This document shows, piece by piece, positions 1-63,105 of a stretch of 64,000 nt of DNA. The DNA lies in contig JAXCGZ010005690.1 of NCBI GenBank assembly GCA_037179515.1, positions 153,905 through 217,904 of the forward strand. Direction: 5' to 3'. The position numbers and the translations under genes are program-made. The notes beneath the pieces are model-generated. The model was not told the DNA's origin. It made no database searches and saw nothing but the letters and a program-made list of their open reading frames with translations. The stretch comes from Halocaridina rubra (Eukaryota > Arthropoda > Malacostraca > Decapoda > Atyidae). Each line of letters begins with the position of its first letter. Position 1 is the stretch's first letter.

Positions 1-20
1 CACTGACTGCAAACCTCCAG

Positions 21-102
21 CCAGCAGCAGTATTACAACTCGGCTCTAGTCAGCATGATAGCAGAAAAATATGGCACAAAACTTAAAGAAGACTCAAAAT
101 AA
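21..102 (+). CDS. possible last coding exon of an unidentified convergent gene
   Basis: A short open frame on the plus strand reads QQYYNSALVSMIAEKYG and about eight more charged residues before TAA at 100-102. The composition looks coding, and an AG at 19-20 could be a 3' splice site, while the same frame has a stop at 4-6, so a splice is required. The rest of the gene would lie left of the window, converging on CYFIP. I do not recognise the protein, and chance coding of 27 codons is possible. Confidence 0.28.
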
Positions 103-106
103 TTCC

Positions 107-1600
107 CAACTACCAACTACGAGCTTATCATAAGAAGAATGTCGATGGTCAATTACCTGCAAAGAAAATAGGGAATCAAATTAGGGTGAGACTTAGGAAA
201 CACCTTGAGATGATACATTGTATGCTCAATTGTGTTTTGTATACAGTGCACAGCCTTCAAATACCTTAGCTTTATTCTATAAATGGTTGCTGTAACAGAA
301 TAATAACTATCTCTTCTTGAAATTGTCGGGTACTGGAATGACAGCAAGTTAGACAATATTTTTAAATCTTACCTACATTACTTACCATTAGGATCATGCT
401 GGTACACTATTACATATATCTGAGGCCTACAAAATGAGAGAATATAAAAAAAAATTGCATAATAGGTTTATTTATAAAAGTTCATGTCATTTTCACTGGT
501 CAAAAATTTTCAAACTGTAGTGCACCTTTGTACAAAAGTTCCTAATACTGAAATCTAATATTCAATTACTCTTGATTAAATACATAATACAAGTCTTCAA
601 GCTATTTATATAATACAGGTGTGATAGGAATGGGAATATATGCTGGAATGGGAAGGTCTTTAACATTACTCATGGTAAAGAATGACTTCTATGGGAAATA
701 AAAAGTTTTTCACAGATAACCATTGCAATTAATGGAGCCATGCTCGTAGGTAACGAAAAAATATGAAGACGAATCTTATGATAGCTATGTAAAAGACAAA
801 TCTTATGATTGCTATATACATTCATCTTAAGACAGGGATATCCCTGTGCGCCAATTTTATTAGTGCATTTTACAAACCATTATGTCCATACTATATAAAA
901 CTCATCCCTTCAGATAAATTCAGTATTTTCTGACTTACTACAGTTAGTCTTGACTTTTATATTTATGATGTACATTCTATAGCACTCAAAAAGTTACGTG
1001 CATCATTCCTAAAGTACACCACTATATTGTTAGCGGAATTAGATAAATTTTTTCTGTTTCATTATTAGCATATAATAGCTTTGTGTACATAATCCCCAAA
1101 GTATGATATACAAAAAATTATATCCTGTTTTTGTTTCCTCATTAACAACTAAGACTGTTTACCCGACTTAGTTTAATGATGCATCACTCACCTACCTAAT
1201 GATAATTTATACCTGTCCATACCTATCCCGATATGTACATGTACTACAATATATTTCATTAATTTCATTGCACATACATTTCTATAATATAGATTGCGTA
1301 CTTTTCCATTTTAAAATAACCAGTAGTTATGAGGTACTTGCAATATACATATTAACAATTTTCATTAAATATTATATCTTTGCAAACTCACATAATACGT
1401 TATAATAATTTTCCTCAATTACTATATATTCGTAAGTTATGATATTTATCTAAATAAGATATCTTGAGTTTTTCTTTGTGTGTGACAAAAGTAAAGTAGG
1501 TTCTGGATTGTTTTACATCTGAAATAAATTGAATGTAAAATGAGATTCAGTATATATTACTGAATAAATATGCAAATTTTTATTGCATTAAAAACACACA
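107..1600. other. AT-rich intergenic DNA, no gene seen
   Basis: This stretch follows the possible plus-strand exon and lies beyond the CYFIP 3' end. It is AT-rich with no long open frame, no splice-bounded coding segment and no repeat I could place. It may include distal CYFIP 3' UTR; a minus-strand AATAAA occurs at 1584-1579. Confidence 0.5.
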
Positions 1601-1795
1601 TTCCTTAAAAAAAATTCCTAATTCGGCAAATTTTTACTTACAAAATGCATATATCTGCCGATTATTCTTTAAAAAAATTCCAATATTTGTCAATTATTCC
1701 TTTAAAAATGCCTATTTCAGCCAATTATTCCCTAAACAATGCCTATTTCAACCAGTTATTCATTGAAAAATGCCTATTACAGCCAACTGTTATGA
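1601..1795. repeat. degenerate tandem repeat, about 36 bp period
   Basis: Roughly five copies of a unit with the core TGCCTATTTCAGCCAATTATTC occur in a row, for example near 1709, 1740 and 1771, with older, more diverged units to the left. It lies in the CYFIP 3' flank or distal 3' UTR. Confidence 0.6.
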
Positions 1796-1982
1796 ATATT
1801 CTGAATGACCTCACTGCATAAATAATTTCTGAATCAAGTAAACTAATAACACTGAATTTCATACTTATTCTGAATGAATGTGAATGGATAAATTTGCTTC
1901 TCTCAATGATAAACTAATTCAAGGTGTTTCAGTGTAAGCCTTTCCAAATGTTTTGCATACAAATATTTTAATATTCTTGAAA

Positions 1983-1988
1983 TTTATT
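1983..1988 (-). terminator. candidate polyadenylation signal for CYFIP
   Basis: The minus strand reads AATAAA here, 115 bases past the CYFIP stop codon. Another AATAAA is at 1584-1579. In DNA this AT-rich such hexamers arise by chance, so the assignment is tentative. Confidence 0.3.
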
Positions 1989-2102
1989 TTCAAAAGCATA
2001 TATTTCCCTTTAACTGGGTGTATAATTAGATCAACTTCATATATTCCTTACCTTAATTCATACACTTGGAGTAACTGTTGCCATGCTGCGTTCCAAACTG
2101 AA

Positions 2103-36652
<34,550 letters not shown>

Positions 36653-37144
36653 ATCAAGTCTGTTACGGAATCATAAAAAAAGTGTAATTTCAGTAAATCC
36701 TGAGAAATAATTACAATAGTAAACAGACAAGTTTCATAATGAAGCAATATATTAAATATCAATTTTGTTTTCATAACACAAGTAACAAATCTTGCAAAAT
36801 GCCGTAGTAGTGTAGAATTATTCCATTCTCGTTCATTTACTACTGTTGGCTAGGAAAGTTGTACTATAGCTTGGTCCCATTATCTAATTTAGGGCATCTG
36901 GGCATGTAATCTAGTAATAGACCAAGAAAAACATAATCAAGTATAGTAGTTAGGAAGGTAAGTTGGGCAGTTTTAATAGGGAAATAGCCATTAAAAAAAC
37001 TGCTTTAATGGCAACCATACTTGAATGATTTCAAAAAAAATTTCAATTTGAGGAAAAACTTTTTATTTATGGCTATTTGCTTCTAATAAAAATGCACAAG
37101 CAATTTTGAGAAAGCATAATAATACCAAATTTACTCAATAAACG

Positions 37145-37300
37145 TATACTATTACTTAATTTACAGCTTGGAAATGACACTATTAGACCCCATTATGGGG
37201 ATGGACCCAAACAGATTGGAGCTGGGGAATTACAGCTGCATGCCTTCCTAAATCTCCATGGCGGGTTCGATCACGGGTCTGTCACCTCAAAATGAAAAAA
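37145..37300 (-). mobile_element. SINE family A
   Basis: Reverse copy with ACCCCATTATGGGGATGGAC, AACAGATTGGAGCTGGGGAA and CATGGCGGGTTCGATCACGG (box B complement region). Confidence 0.75.
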
Positions 37301-37309
37301 AAAAAAATA

Positions 37310-38445
37310 TTCTAACAATTATGCTACTATGTTCCCAACTCGAGTAATTACACTGACTCCAGTCATTACAAATGTGCCCAGCCTAAAACGTTTATCTGCC
37401 AATATATGGAAGGGTAATTATACCTACTTTTGGCAAGAGAATAAATTTAGTATACTGTATTTATGTCGAGAGAATTATTGAAATAGGGTCTTATAGCAGC
37501 TTCATTAAGCTTCATGAACCTAAATTGTAAAGTATCTTCATGGATCATTTCTCTTGTGCTCATGGCTTGATTCTTGTTGCACCAAACTATTTCAACTACT
37601 ATGTACAGGAAACTTGCGTAACGTTCGTTACTGCAGTGAACATTTATACTATGAGATGGAGATGGCTTGGACGAGTTATTTGCAATGCCTTAGGGAGAAA
37701 AGTAAGTGATAGTGCCAAATGAGCTCTTCAGGATATCGAGAGGGTTGGAAGATTGAGACCTGCTAGGTTGAGAACTATGAAAAGCAAGGTTCAATATAAA
37801 TAGGTCTGCAGAAGTGATGGCACCGGAGAGAAACGAGGAGCAAAATTTAAGCAAGGCCCTTAGCGTTGCACGGCACTGATGGAGATGATAGTTATAATTG
37901 GTTAGATTAGGTACATTTATGGTAGTCTGGATGTGCTTGGGTAAAAAATACAAATTAAACTGCATTGGTCCAAAATAAGTGATGGGGGAATTACATTATT
38001 TTTCTTTTTCAATTACAAAAGGGTAAGTTTGTTTTATCTTAACCTGATTCACAGTAAATGAAGTGACTCCTCCCACTGTCTGCCTGCAACTCTAATTGTA
38101 ACACTTTGGTTAAGTTAGGGAACTGCATTTTCTGTTAAGATAGGTAATGTTAAGGTTGAGATGGGTTAGGTAAGGTATGGGGGTTTAGAAGTTGTTTTTT
38201 CCAAGTATCTTTTTTGTTTTTTAATATTTGCAATGCTCCTTTCACTCATAAATTCCAATTTTAAATAAATTGCCCCACACACGAAATGTATACTTCCAGA
38301 CTCCTCCAAGGGGAGGGGAACAAGTCGGCATTTGACATTATAGCTTTTCAGAAGTTTTCGATTAATTTAAAACGTGGCATATATTCACATCAATCAAAAA
38401 TAGTTATTTTTGTGGTAGTTTCCAGCCCACAACGGATCTGGTAAC
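37310..38445. other. intron or promoter region of CYFIP, nothing recognised
   Basis: No coding exon fits here. If CYFIP has its own promoter it lies between 36660 and 39997, but I see no initiator or CpG-rich segment that would place it. Confidence 0.4.
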
Positions 38446-38449
38446 GAAG

Positions 38450-38562
38450 AATAAACCTAGGGTGCTCCAGGGTTATTAATATTTACAAAGCAAGTCATCT
38501 AACCTAATCTAGGCCATTCATTTACGGAGCTAAATGCTTTACACGGGGTTCTGAGGGTTACT
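38450..38562. mobile_element. MITE-like element, AGTAACCCC family
   Basis: CTAGGGTGCTCCAGGGTTAT, AAAGCAAGTCATCTAACC and GGGGTTCTGAGGGTTACT, collinear with 29313-29425 and 31839-31938. Confidence 0.6.
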
Positions 38563-38599
38563 CATATTTACATGATCCAAATAAAATACTAGTTTCCGG

Positions 38600-39690
38600 G
38601 GGAATAGACTTTAAGACCGTCGAAAACATAAAAAAAAAAATGAATTATTAATACGTAGAGTGTGTGAAAATAAATATTTATCCAATAATTAACACAGTAA
38701 AATTAATGTATTAATAAATTTCTGAAATACAATGAATGACTCAAACGTCAAATATGCAAATACATTTACGTATTTGTCGAAATACCTAAAATATACTGGT
38801 TAAAAACAGAAAATAAAATAAGCGACATTACAAATATCACAACTTACACTTATTTTCACAATTTCACACTTTAAATTACATTAAATTTCACATTATTTTA
38901 CAAAGGTATTGACGAGTTCCGACCCAACCCTTCCCTGGTAAACAAACAGATATGAAAATACACGCTAAGTACTAGATAGCAAATTCTTTTGTCTCTTAAA
39001 AGACACAAAAATATATTTTCAATAAATAACTACTTTAATAATAATTAGGAGAACTAGTAAATAGAAAAAAGAAGGAGTAATTATATTGAATATAATCGTA
39101 AATATGCTGGAGTACAGAGGTATAATTCTCTTTTCCCTTTAAATAGAAAATATATTTCTAGAGGCAAAACAAAAATTCTAGTACAAAACTACTAGAATAA
39201 TAATCAATGAGAATGTTAAGAAAAAAACAAAAGAAGGAATAATTATATATAATATAATTGTAAATATTTTATATCTTAAATGAAAATATTTAACTACAAA
39301 GAACTCGAATTGTCAAATATGATAATGTATATTATGCTAATCTGTGACTCATAAAATAAAAGTATAATAAAAATAACAAAAATTCATCTGATATAAAATT
39401 AATACTTCATTCAAGTGTTAAAAAAATAAACAAAATGCTAGAAAGTGGTTCATATATTCAAAACAACCTGCAATCTAGTAAGTTTTTACTCATCTGTAAA
39501 GTCAATTCCATGGAAAAAGGAAGTACGCTTTGCGTGCCTGTCATTGATCAAATGAGTAGCACACACACACACACACACGAGGTTTATGAGGAAAAATAGA
39601 TACTATCGAAGTTATAAGCTCAGTTGTTAACATCGCACGGTTGAGAAAGTGTAGGATATTGATTATGGGAGATTTTAATCATAAGGGCTA
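38600..39690. other. AT-rich intronic DNA
   Basis: A loose pair of segments near 39060 and 39210 shares GAAAAAAGAAGGAGTAATTA and ATATAATCGTAAATAT-type text, a diverged duplication. A short (AC)n tract is at 39560-39578. No gene seen. Confidence 0.5.
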
Positions 39691-39691
39691 A

Positions 39692-39827
39692 ACAGACGAT
39701 CAATATTACTGACAGTATTTCCCTGTATTCTCATTATTACTGTCGGTGTGTCCATCATATGGACGTAGTAGTTCACACCAACAGAATAGTGTCAGTATTT
39801 TTACTGACAGTAATAATGATCGTCTGT
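39692..39827. mobile_element. fold-back MITE, 136 bp
   Basis: The ends are ACAGACGATCAATATTACTG and the near-perfect reverse complement ACAGACGATCATTATTACTG, about 26 bp each. Inside is a second palindrome around GTCCATCATATGGAC. The whole can fold into a hairpin. Confidence 0.75.
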
Positions 39828-39997
39828 ACCCCCCTATAGAGAGATCGATTGGACTAATCTTCACCCGCACAGTGGAGAGGACTAATTTGGGGAAAGATTC
39901 CTAGATAGTGTGCAAAGAAACTTCCCACACCCATATGTACTTTCGAATAAGGACTAATTGAGACATAACATGAAAATAAAGTACTTTATCAACTTAC

Positions 39998-53836
<13,839 letters not shown>

Positions 53837-53839
53837 TTT

Positions 53840-54450
53840 GAGTTGTTTTAAGGGGAGAGCTCATATAAGCTTTCTTCAAGAGTGAAATAAGGATTTAATA
53901 GTTCAAAATAACGAATTTTTCAGTCATTTTGAATTGTTTTTGTAGGAAAGTTCACACTCACTTTCGTTTAGAATGTAATGAGTATTTAATAGTTCAAAAT
54001 AAAAAAAAAAATCAAGCATTCTGAGTTATATTTATGGGACTGCTGACACAAAATATCTTTCAAAATATAATAAATATTAGTTCAAAATGTCATTTTTTTT
54101 TTCAGTCATATTTTCGCTTGATCGAGTTTTCTTCAAACTAGTATTAGAGTGCACTGGAGATTTATTAATATTATATGCAGTTTCTATGCACATATTTGAA
54201 TAGATTAATGTACATTAGTAATGCAGTAATTATTGTTATCAAGAAAGATTTTTTTTCATGAGGATTTTGATATAGGTAATATGACTTGCATCATGAAAAA
54301 TGTGACTCATTATTTTATCATTAGATATGTAACAGTAGTAATGATTCATAAAAAAAATAATTAATGAAAATGCAATAATAAACATAAAAAAGATATTAAT
54401 AAGCAAGAGAAATAAACACTGAATCTTTAGACTAATGCACTGGGGAAAAT
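53840..54450. other. possible 5' flank of the unknown gene
   Basis: AT-rich. A 75-95 bp unit with TTCAAAATAA, TCAGTCATTTTGA and GAGTTTTCTTCAA text is repeated loosely three times (near 53895, 53985 and 54070). I see no TATA or initiator signal I would defend. Confidence 0.4.
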
Positions 54451-54451
54451 G

Positions 54452-54454
54452 TAT

Positions 54455-54507
<53 letters not shown>

Positions 54508-54599
54508 CTACTACTACTACTACTACTACTACTTTTTAAACAGATTTTTTTAACTTAAACTACATTATCAAAATCTAGATTATTAACATGCTGCTGCTG

Positions 54600-54647
<48 letters not shown>

Positions 54648-54650
54648 TTA
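54452..54650. repeat. two (TAC)n microsatellites
   Basis: About 83 bases of ACT triplets at 54452-54534 and about 58 bases of CTG/CTA triplets at 54592-54650, same strand, separated by 57 bases. Confidence 0.95.
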
Positions 54651-54659
54651 TATAAAAAC

Positions 54660-55200
54660 CTAACAAATATCTATCATTTAATCTTGAGGCAGTATGCTTA
54701 AGAACTCACACATCAGATAAGAGAAAATACACATAATTTATATCATTTCCATAACAAAATAAAATATAATGTTTAAATTTACATAATAAAATAAGTTATG
54801 TCACCACACTTTGCTTTAGTCATCACCAGGAGCAAACATAAATATCACCACTGGATTCACTTAGTTTAGAACAGAGAATTCGGAGCCATATTTGATCCAG
54901 CAGACAACCAGAGAACAATTTTTAACGCCACTTTTAAGCTTGAATGAACTAAGTTTTCTCTTTTTCTTTAGAGTTATTCAAGGTTTTCTCAATTCATCAT
55001 GGTTATTCTTGGATTTTTATAAGCATTTTTTCCTCAGTACGAACGAGGGAGAGATATAGGAAATAAATATATATATAATTTTTTTTAGTGTGTTTACTCA
55101 GAGCGTCCGACCACTGTCATAGTGACTAGTACCACTGAATACTGAACATGAATCGTTATCTTATCATAGGAAATAGTGAACAGGGCCTTATCACAAGCCC
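54660..55200. other. intergenic DNA, nothing recognised
   Basis: AT-rich with no supported coding segment or repeat. Confidence 0.5.
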
Positions 55201-55204
55201 AGAG

Positions 55205-55214
55205 TTTCGTCTAC

Positions 55215-55245
<31 letters not shown>

Positions 55246-55388
55246 TTTGAAATTTTGACACGAATGTTATTAATAACAGATAGATAAAAGGGAATATTGC
55301 AAGTTTTGAATATGAGAAATAGATGAAATGATGATGATTATGATAATAAAAATAATAATAATAATAATAATAACAATAATAATAATAC

Positions 55389-55438
<50 letters not shown>

Positions 55439-55467
55439 TAATAATAATAATAATGATGATGATGATG

Positions 55468-55524
<57 letters not shown>
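55205..55524. repeat. T-tract and (ATA)n microsatellite with ATG variants
   Basis: About 24 T, then from about 55340 mostly ATA triplets with a GATGATGATGATGAT block near 55452. Confidence 0.95.
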
Positions 55525-55527
<3 letters not shown>

Positions 55528-55939
55528 GTTTATACAAATTAAAAAGAGAAAATAAGAAGAAGTAGGGATAGAGAAAAACAAAAGAAAGAGAAAGAAAACA
55601 AAGGTTGTGGTAAGGAGTGAAATTGTTTTGACTTTTGAGAAAATATTACGTCATATCCTGTTATATTTATATATGACGCATGTACTTATAACATTATGTA
55701 CATTACAGCACTGTACATATGGGTGTGCAGGAGTAGAGAAAGGTGTGTGTATGTAATTACCTAATTGTAATAACCTACTTGTGCTTACGGGAAGGGGACC
55801 TATGTTCGCAACTCACTGTCTCTGGGTCGGTTACATTTTTGTACCTAACCTAACCTAACCTACATGTACTTAAAAGTATGAATTGAGTCAGCATTAACTA
55901 CCTCCTCGCATAGCGAATGCCAATAATTAACTATTCTTA

Positions 55940-56547
55940 AGCGGGCTACACACAATCAAGTAAACTTGACAAGTATGCTTGATCAAGTATTTCATCAAGT
56001 ATTGTGATATTTCCCTTCGCCTCCACACGGTCAGGTATGCTTGACAAGTCTTCAGTTGAAATCACAATGTCGAGTGCAGACGACGACGACGCTCTTGCTT
56101 TGGCAGCTTTCTGTATTGTGGCCAAGCGAAAGGCAACTAGAAAGAACCGGCGGGAGTGGTGCAAAGAGTGGGTGAAGAAGAGGAAAACATATTCTCATGT
56201 TAACCTATTGGCTGAGTTGAAGATTTATCCACGTGATTGGCACAACTACCTTCGAATGAACGAAGCGACATACTTACATCTGCTGTCACTGGTAACACCA
56301 CTAATTGCGAAGACCACTACAAACATGAGAGAAGCAATTTCTCCCCACGAAAGATTGACTGCAACACTGCGATTTCTTGCTACTGGAAGACTTGACTTGA
56401 CGACATGATTCAAATTCAATCATGCCTCAAGCGACTTGTCAAGTCTAATACTTGATCAAGTCTCACCATACAGACGGTCCAGTTTGCTTGAACAAGTCAC
56501 TTGATCAAGCATACTTGTCAAGTTTACTTGATCGTGTGTAGCGACCT
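55940..56547 (+). mobile_element. PIF/Harbinger-type element, internally deleted, 608 bp
   Basis: The ends are AGCGGGCTACACACAATCAA and (reverse complement) AGGTCGCTACACACGATCAA, and the match continues for about 45 bases (GTAAACTTGACAAGTATGCT). It is flanked on both sides by TTA (55937-55939 and 56548-56550), the 3-bp target preferred by this superfamily. The terminal regions are rich in ACTTGATCAAG-type palindromes. Only the N-terminal transposase region remains. Confidence 0.9.
56067..56408 (+). pseudogene. Harbinger transposase, N-terminal fragment
   Basis: From ATG at 56067: MSSADDDDALALAAFCIVAK, a basic KRKATRKNRREWCKEWVKKR stretch, LLAELKIYPRDWHNYLRMNE and NMREAISPHERLTATLRFLA TG, then the frame enters the right terminal repeat and stops. 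The NYLRM...LRFLATG order is that of HARBI1-like transposases; the DDE catalytic domain is missing, so it cannot mobilise itself. A residual DNA-binding role is not shown. Confidence 0.8.
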
Positions 56548-56661
56548 TTACACTAAAAAAGTACTTTCGTATATCTTGAAAAAAAATCTTCTTACGAAAC
56601 TTCAAATTATGACCTATAGATCTAAAATCAGCCATACAAAAATGTCAAGCGCTATCTACTT

Positions 56662-59325
<2,664 letters not shown>

Positions 59326-59388
59326 GTTCAATAGGTCAGAGAGTCGGTTGGCACACTAAGTTGGCATTCCCGACCACTTGAACACAGG

Positions 59389-59391
59389 TTA

Positions 59392-59478
<87 letters not shown>

Positions 59479-59634
59479 TTAATGTACTGTAAGATCAAAA
59501 GTTTTTGAGCATGAGATAAAGGGTGTATTGTGAATATACCATATATGTGATATATAAGAACGGTGGTTAGGTTAAAGCATATGGTTAAAGTATTATAGAG
59601 ACAAAAATTTTGATAAATATTGATAAAGAAAAAA

Positions 59635-59717
<83 letters not shown>

Positions 59718-59935
59718 GCAGGTTAGGTTGCTTTATTCGGCTATATTTTTATAAGGACCAAAATGTCTGTGTAGATAATAAAGTTGAAGCTCGCGTGTAT
59801 ACCTTATAGTTAAAATGTGACAAGAGGTTAGGTTTAAATAAATGGTTATAGTTTTATATGGTCAAAAACTGTGAAAATATGAGGAAAAAACTCGTGTACA
59901 GACCTTACATATAATATAAATGACAAAAAGTTAGG

Positions 59936-60023
<88 letters not shown>

Positions 60024-60311
60024 AAGTATTATAGGAACAAAGATATTTGGGTATATAAGTGAAGTAAGCTAACATATCATATATGATATATGATGACCGA
60101 TTAGGTTTAAATATAAGGTTAAAGTTTTGTAAGGACTAAATTTTGTTTATAATAATAAAAGGGAAATATTGTGTATATACCAAACATGAGATATATATGA
60201 ACAATAGTTAGGTTAAAATGCATGGTTAATGTTTTATTGGGAGAAAACTATTGTGAAAACCATAAAAACAAATAACTTGTGTATATACTCAAAGTATTAA
60301 GCTGATAAAAA
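59389..60311. repeat. seven-unit tandem array (about 105 bp), three units expanded by (TA)n
   Basis: Units start with TTAGGTT at 59389, 59567, 59723, 59828, 59931, 60101 and 60208. Each continues with GGTTAAAGTTTTATA-type text, AAAACTTGTGTATATACC and GATATATATGAACAATAG. Spacing is 103-107 where no TA tract is present. It is 156-178 where 75-80 bases of TA have grown inside the unit (59396-59476, 59639-59714, 59940-60019). Confidence 0.82.
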
Positions 60312-60401
60312 CGACCTTGAAATATTACTTAAGCATGGTAACATTAGGATTCGAACCCTGGTCTATAAAAGGGAACATAGTAATGGCTAACCTGCGTGCA
60401 A

Positions 60402-60512
<111 letters not shown>

Positions 60513-60559
60513 AGGTATTCATTTTGAAGGTGCGTCCAAAGGTATATAAGAAGTAATAC

Positions 60560-61224
60560 TGGCCAACAGCTTCTCATTGTGAGGCTAGACCTCGTCGAGT
60601 GAAGAGAGAACTATTAGACGTCTCTTCGTGACTCGCAGGACACACGTGAACTCTGATATATTTTGAGCGAATTTTAGAAGTCAATTTTAACATAAATACA
60701 CTTGAATATAAAATAGAAAAAATACAGATTTAATACTAAATTAAACGTGCTGAGAAATCTGTTTTAATAAAAAAAAAAGACAAATTTTTCTATTGAACTT
60801 AGAAAAGCGAGTTATGAAAACTATTTTTTTTTTATTCAAACTTTTGGTGAAGTTCAAAGATAGTGTATAACTATAATAATTATCTAATAAACAGATTTAA
60901 CCAATGGATAATAGGAGAGTGAATATAAAAATTATAATAATAAACTAAAAATTACTGAAAAAAAATATTTTTACAAGACGTGCAGCTAAAAACATAAAAA
61001 AAATTCCGTTATTGTAAAATATAAAAAAGTCAAAATACAATTTGATATCAGTGGATCTAGAGGAAAATAAAAATAATATTTTTCTCTCCATCTCTATTTT
61101 ATCTTTTAATTTTCTTCGCTTTATTTTACTTATTATTATATGATTTTTCTACATAGAGACATAAAATCTTAGTTTATTATTTGTATATACTATTATTTGT
61201 ATTTTTTTTACTACATATTAAGTC
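60560..61224. other. AT-rich intergenic DNA, nothing recognised
   Basis: No coding segment, RNA or repeat that I can support. Confidence 0.5.
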
Positions 61225-61960
61225 AACAAATCTTTATCTTTAGCTAACTTTAGTCTCCCTCACTACTAGACTCATCTCTAATACTTATCCACATTATACA
61301 TCCAGTCACTTATTTCTAACAGTTATCACGTGCACTGATCTGTTAACATTTAAATTCAGCCACTTACCCCCAACACTGATCTCCAACAACCATATTCATC
61401 AACAGCTTAACCCCAATATTCCAACATTCAACAGTTACTTATCTCCAACATTCACTACTTATATTGATTTCCAACATTCATATCCAGTCGCTTTCCTCCA
61501 ACATTTATCACTTGAGCTGATCTCCAACAATCACCACTGGCACTGATCTCCAACACTTATATACAACCATTTACCATTAATTTTAATAATTCATCCAAAT
61601 CCACTTATCACCAACATTCATCACTTGGACTGATCTCTAACAGTCTTCTCATCACTGATCTCCAAAAGTTATCAACTGACCTGATCTCCAACATTCATAA
61701 TCATCCACTAATCCCAATACTGATCTCTAACCACCAATCCCCATCAACGATCTCCAACCGCTCATCCCCAACAGCAATCTCCAACTACTTATCCAAACAT
61801 TAATATCTAACCGTTTATCGCCAACAACTTACACTCAACATTCATTTGTAATATATATCTAATATTCATCTTCAGTCACTTATCCCCAACACGAGTCTCC
61901 AACCACTTTATCTCCATATTCTGGTCACTTTATGGCACTTTTCTCAGGCACTTATTTCCA
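61225..61960. repeat. degenerate short-unit satellite, about 735 bp
   Basis: The plus strand repeats CACTGATCTCCAACATTCAT and CCACTTATCCCCAACACT in mixed order at 20-27 base spacing, for example near 61370, 61500, 61540, 61630, 61680 and 61740. It is strongly C-rich and G-poor on this strand. Confidence 0.75.
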
Positions 61961-62104
61961 GAGATTATTCAACACAGAAATATATTATTGACTTATTTTT
62001 TTATCACTTAAGCTTGTCACTTATCTCAATGGGGCAGAGCGGCCTGTTTAATATCACTATTGAAATGGTGTTAGTGGTAATCATTTTCGCCTATCGAGCT
62101 GGTA

Positions 62105-62124
62105 AGTATAATAATAATAATAAT

Positions 62125-62180
<56 letters not shown>

Positions 62181-62222
62181 TAATGACTACTATTACTGTA
62201 ACTGAAATAATGCTTCTGGTGA

Positions 62223-62291
<69 letters not shown>

Positions 62292-62324
62292 CATTATTAT
62301 TATTATTATCATTATTATTATTAT
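62105..62324. repeat. (AAT)n and (ATT)n in inverted order
   Basis: About 74 bases of AAT triplets, 48 bases of unique sequence, then about 98 bases of ATT triplets; the two arms can pair. Confidence 0.95.
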
Positions 62325-62365
62325 GAAAATGTCGAACATCATACAACATAATTGATTGGAACATT

Positions 62366-62517
<152 letters not shown>

Positions 62518-62519
62518 AA

Positions 62520-62681
62520 CATTAAAGAAAACAGAAAATATATTTGAAGTACTTATAAATTTCATGACCTCATCTGGCCACCTTCTCAATGTACAATGAC
62601 ACTGTACTTTGAGAAGGTGGCCAGATAAGTTCACGAAAAAAATAAGTCCTTCAATTATATTTTCGCTGTTTTCTTTAATGG
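62520..62681. mobile_element. fold-back element, about 80-bp arms and 4-base loop
   Basis: The left arm starts CATTAAAGAAAACAG and reaches ATCTGGCCACCTTCTCAATG. The right arm is its reverse complement with about ten differences (CTTTGAGAAGGTGGCCAGAT ... CTGTTTTCTTTAATG). The centre is near 62600. No coding content. Confidence 0.85.
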
Positions 62682-62725
62682 ACATTTCATTACCATTTTA
62701 GACTGTATGTTAACAGTTAAGTGTC

Positions 62726-63088
<363 letters not shown>

Positions 63089-63105
63089 CTGTGTGCGTGT
63101 GTGCT

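Larger units (their letters stand above)
55757..56660 (-). mobile_element. diverged CR1/L2-like LINE 3' end, split by a Harbinger element
   Basis: The two halves, 55757-55939 (ACCTAATTGTAATAACCTAC, AGCATTAACTACCTCCTCGC) and 56548-56660 (TTACACTAAAAAAGTACTTT, ACTTCAAATTATGACCTATA), are collinear with the intact LINE at 45903-46190. The join falls inside CTCTTACACTG. Confidence 0.85.

Noticed and set aside
59389..60311. TTAGGTT and GGTTAGGTTAGG text as telomere-like sequence
   Set aside because: TTAGG appears once per 105-bp unit, not in tandem, and at 49350 it is only a few copies inside a MITE.
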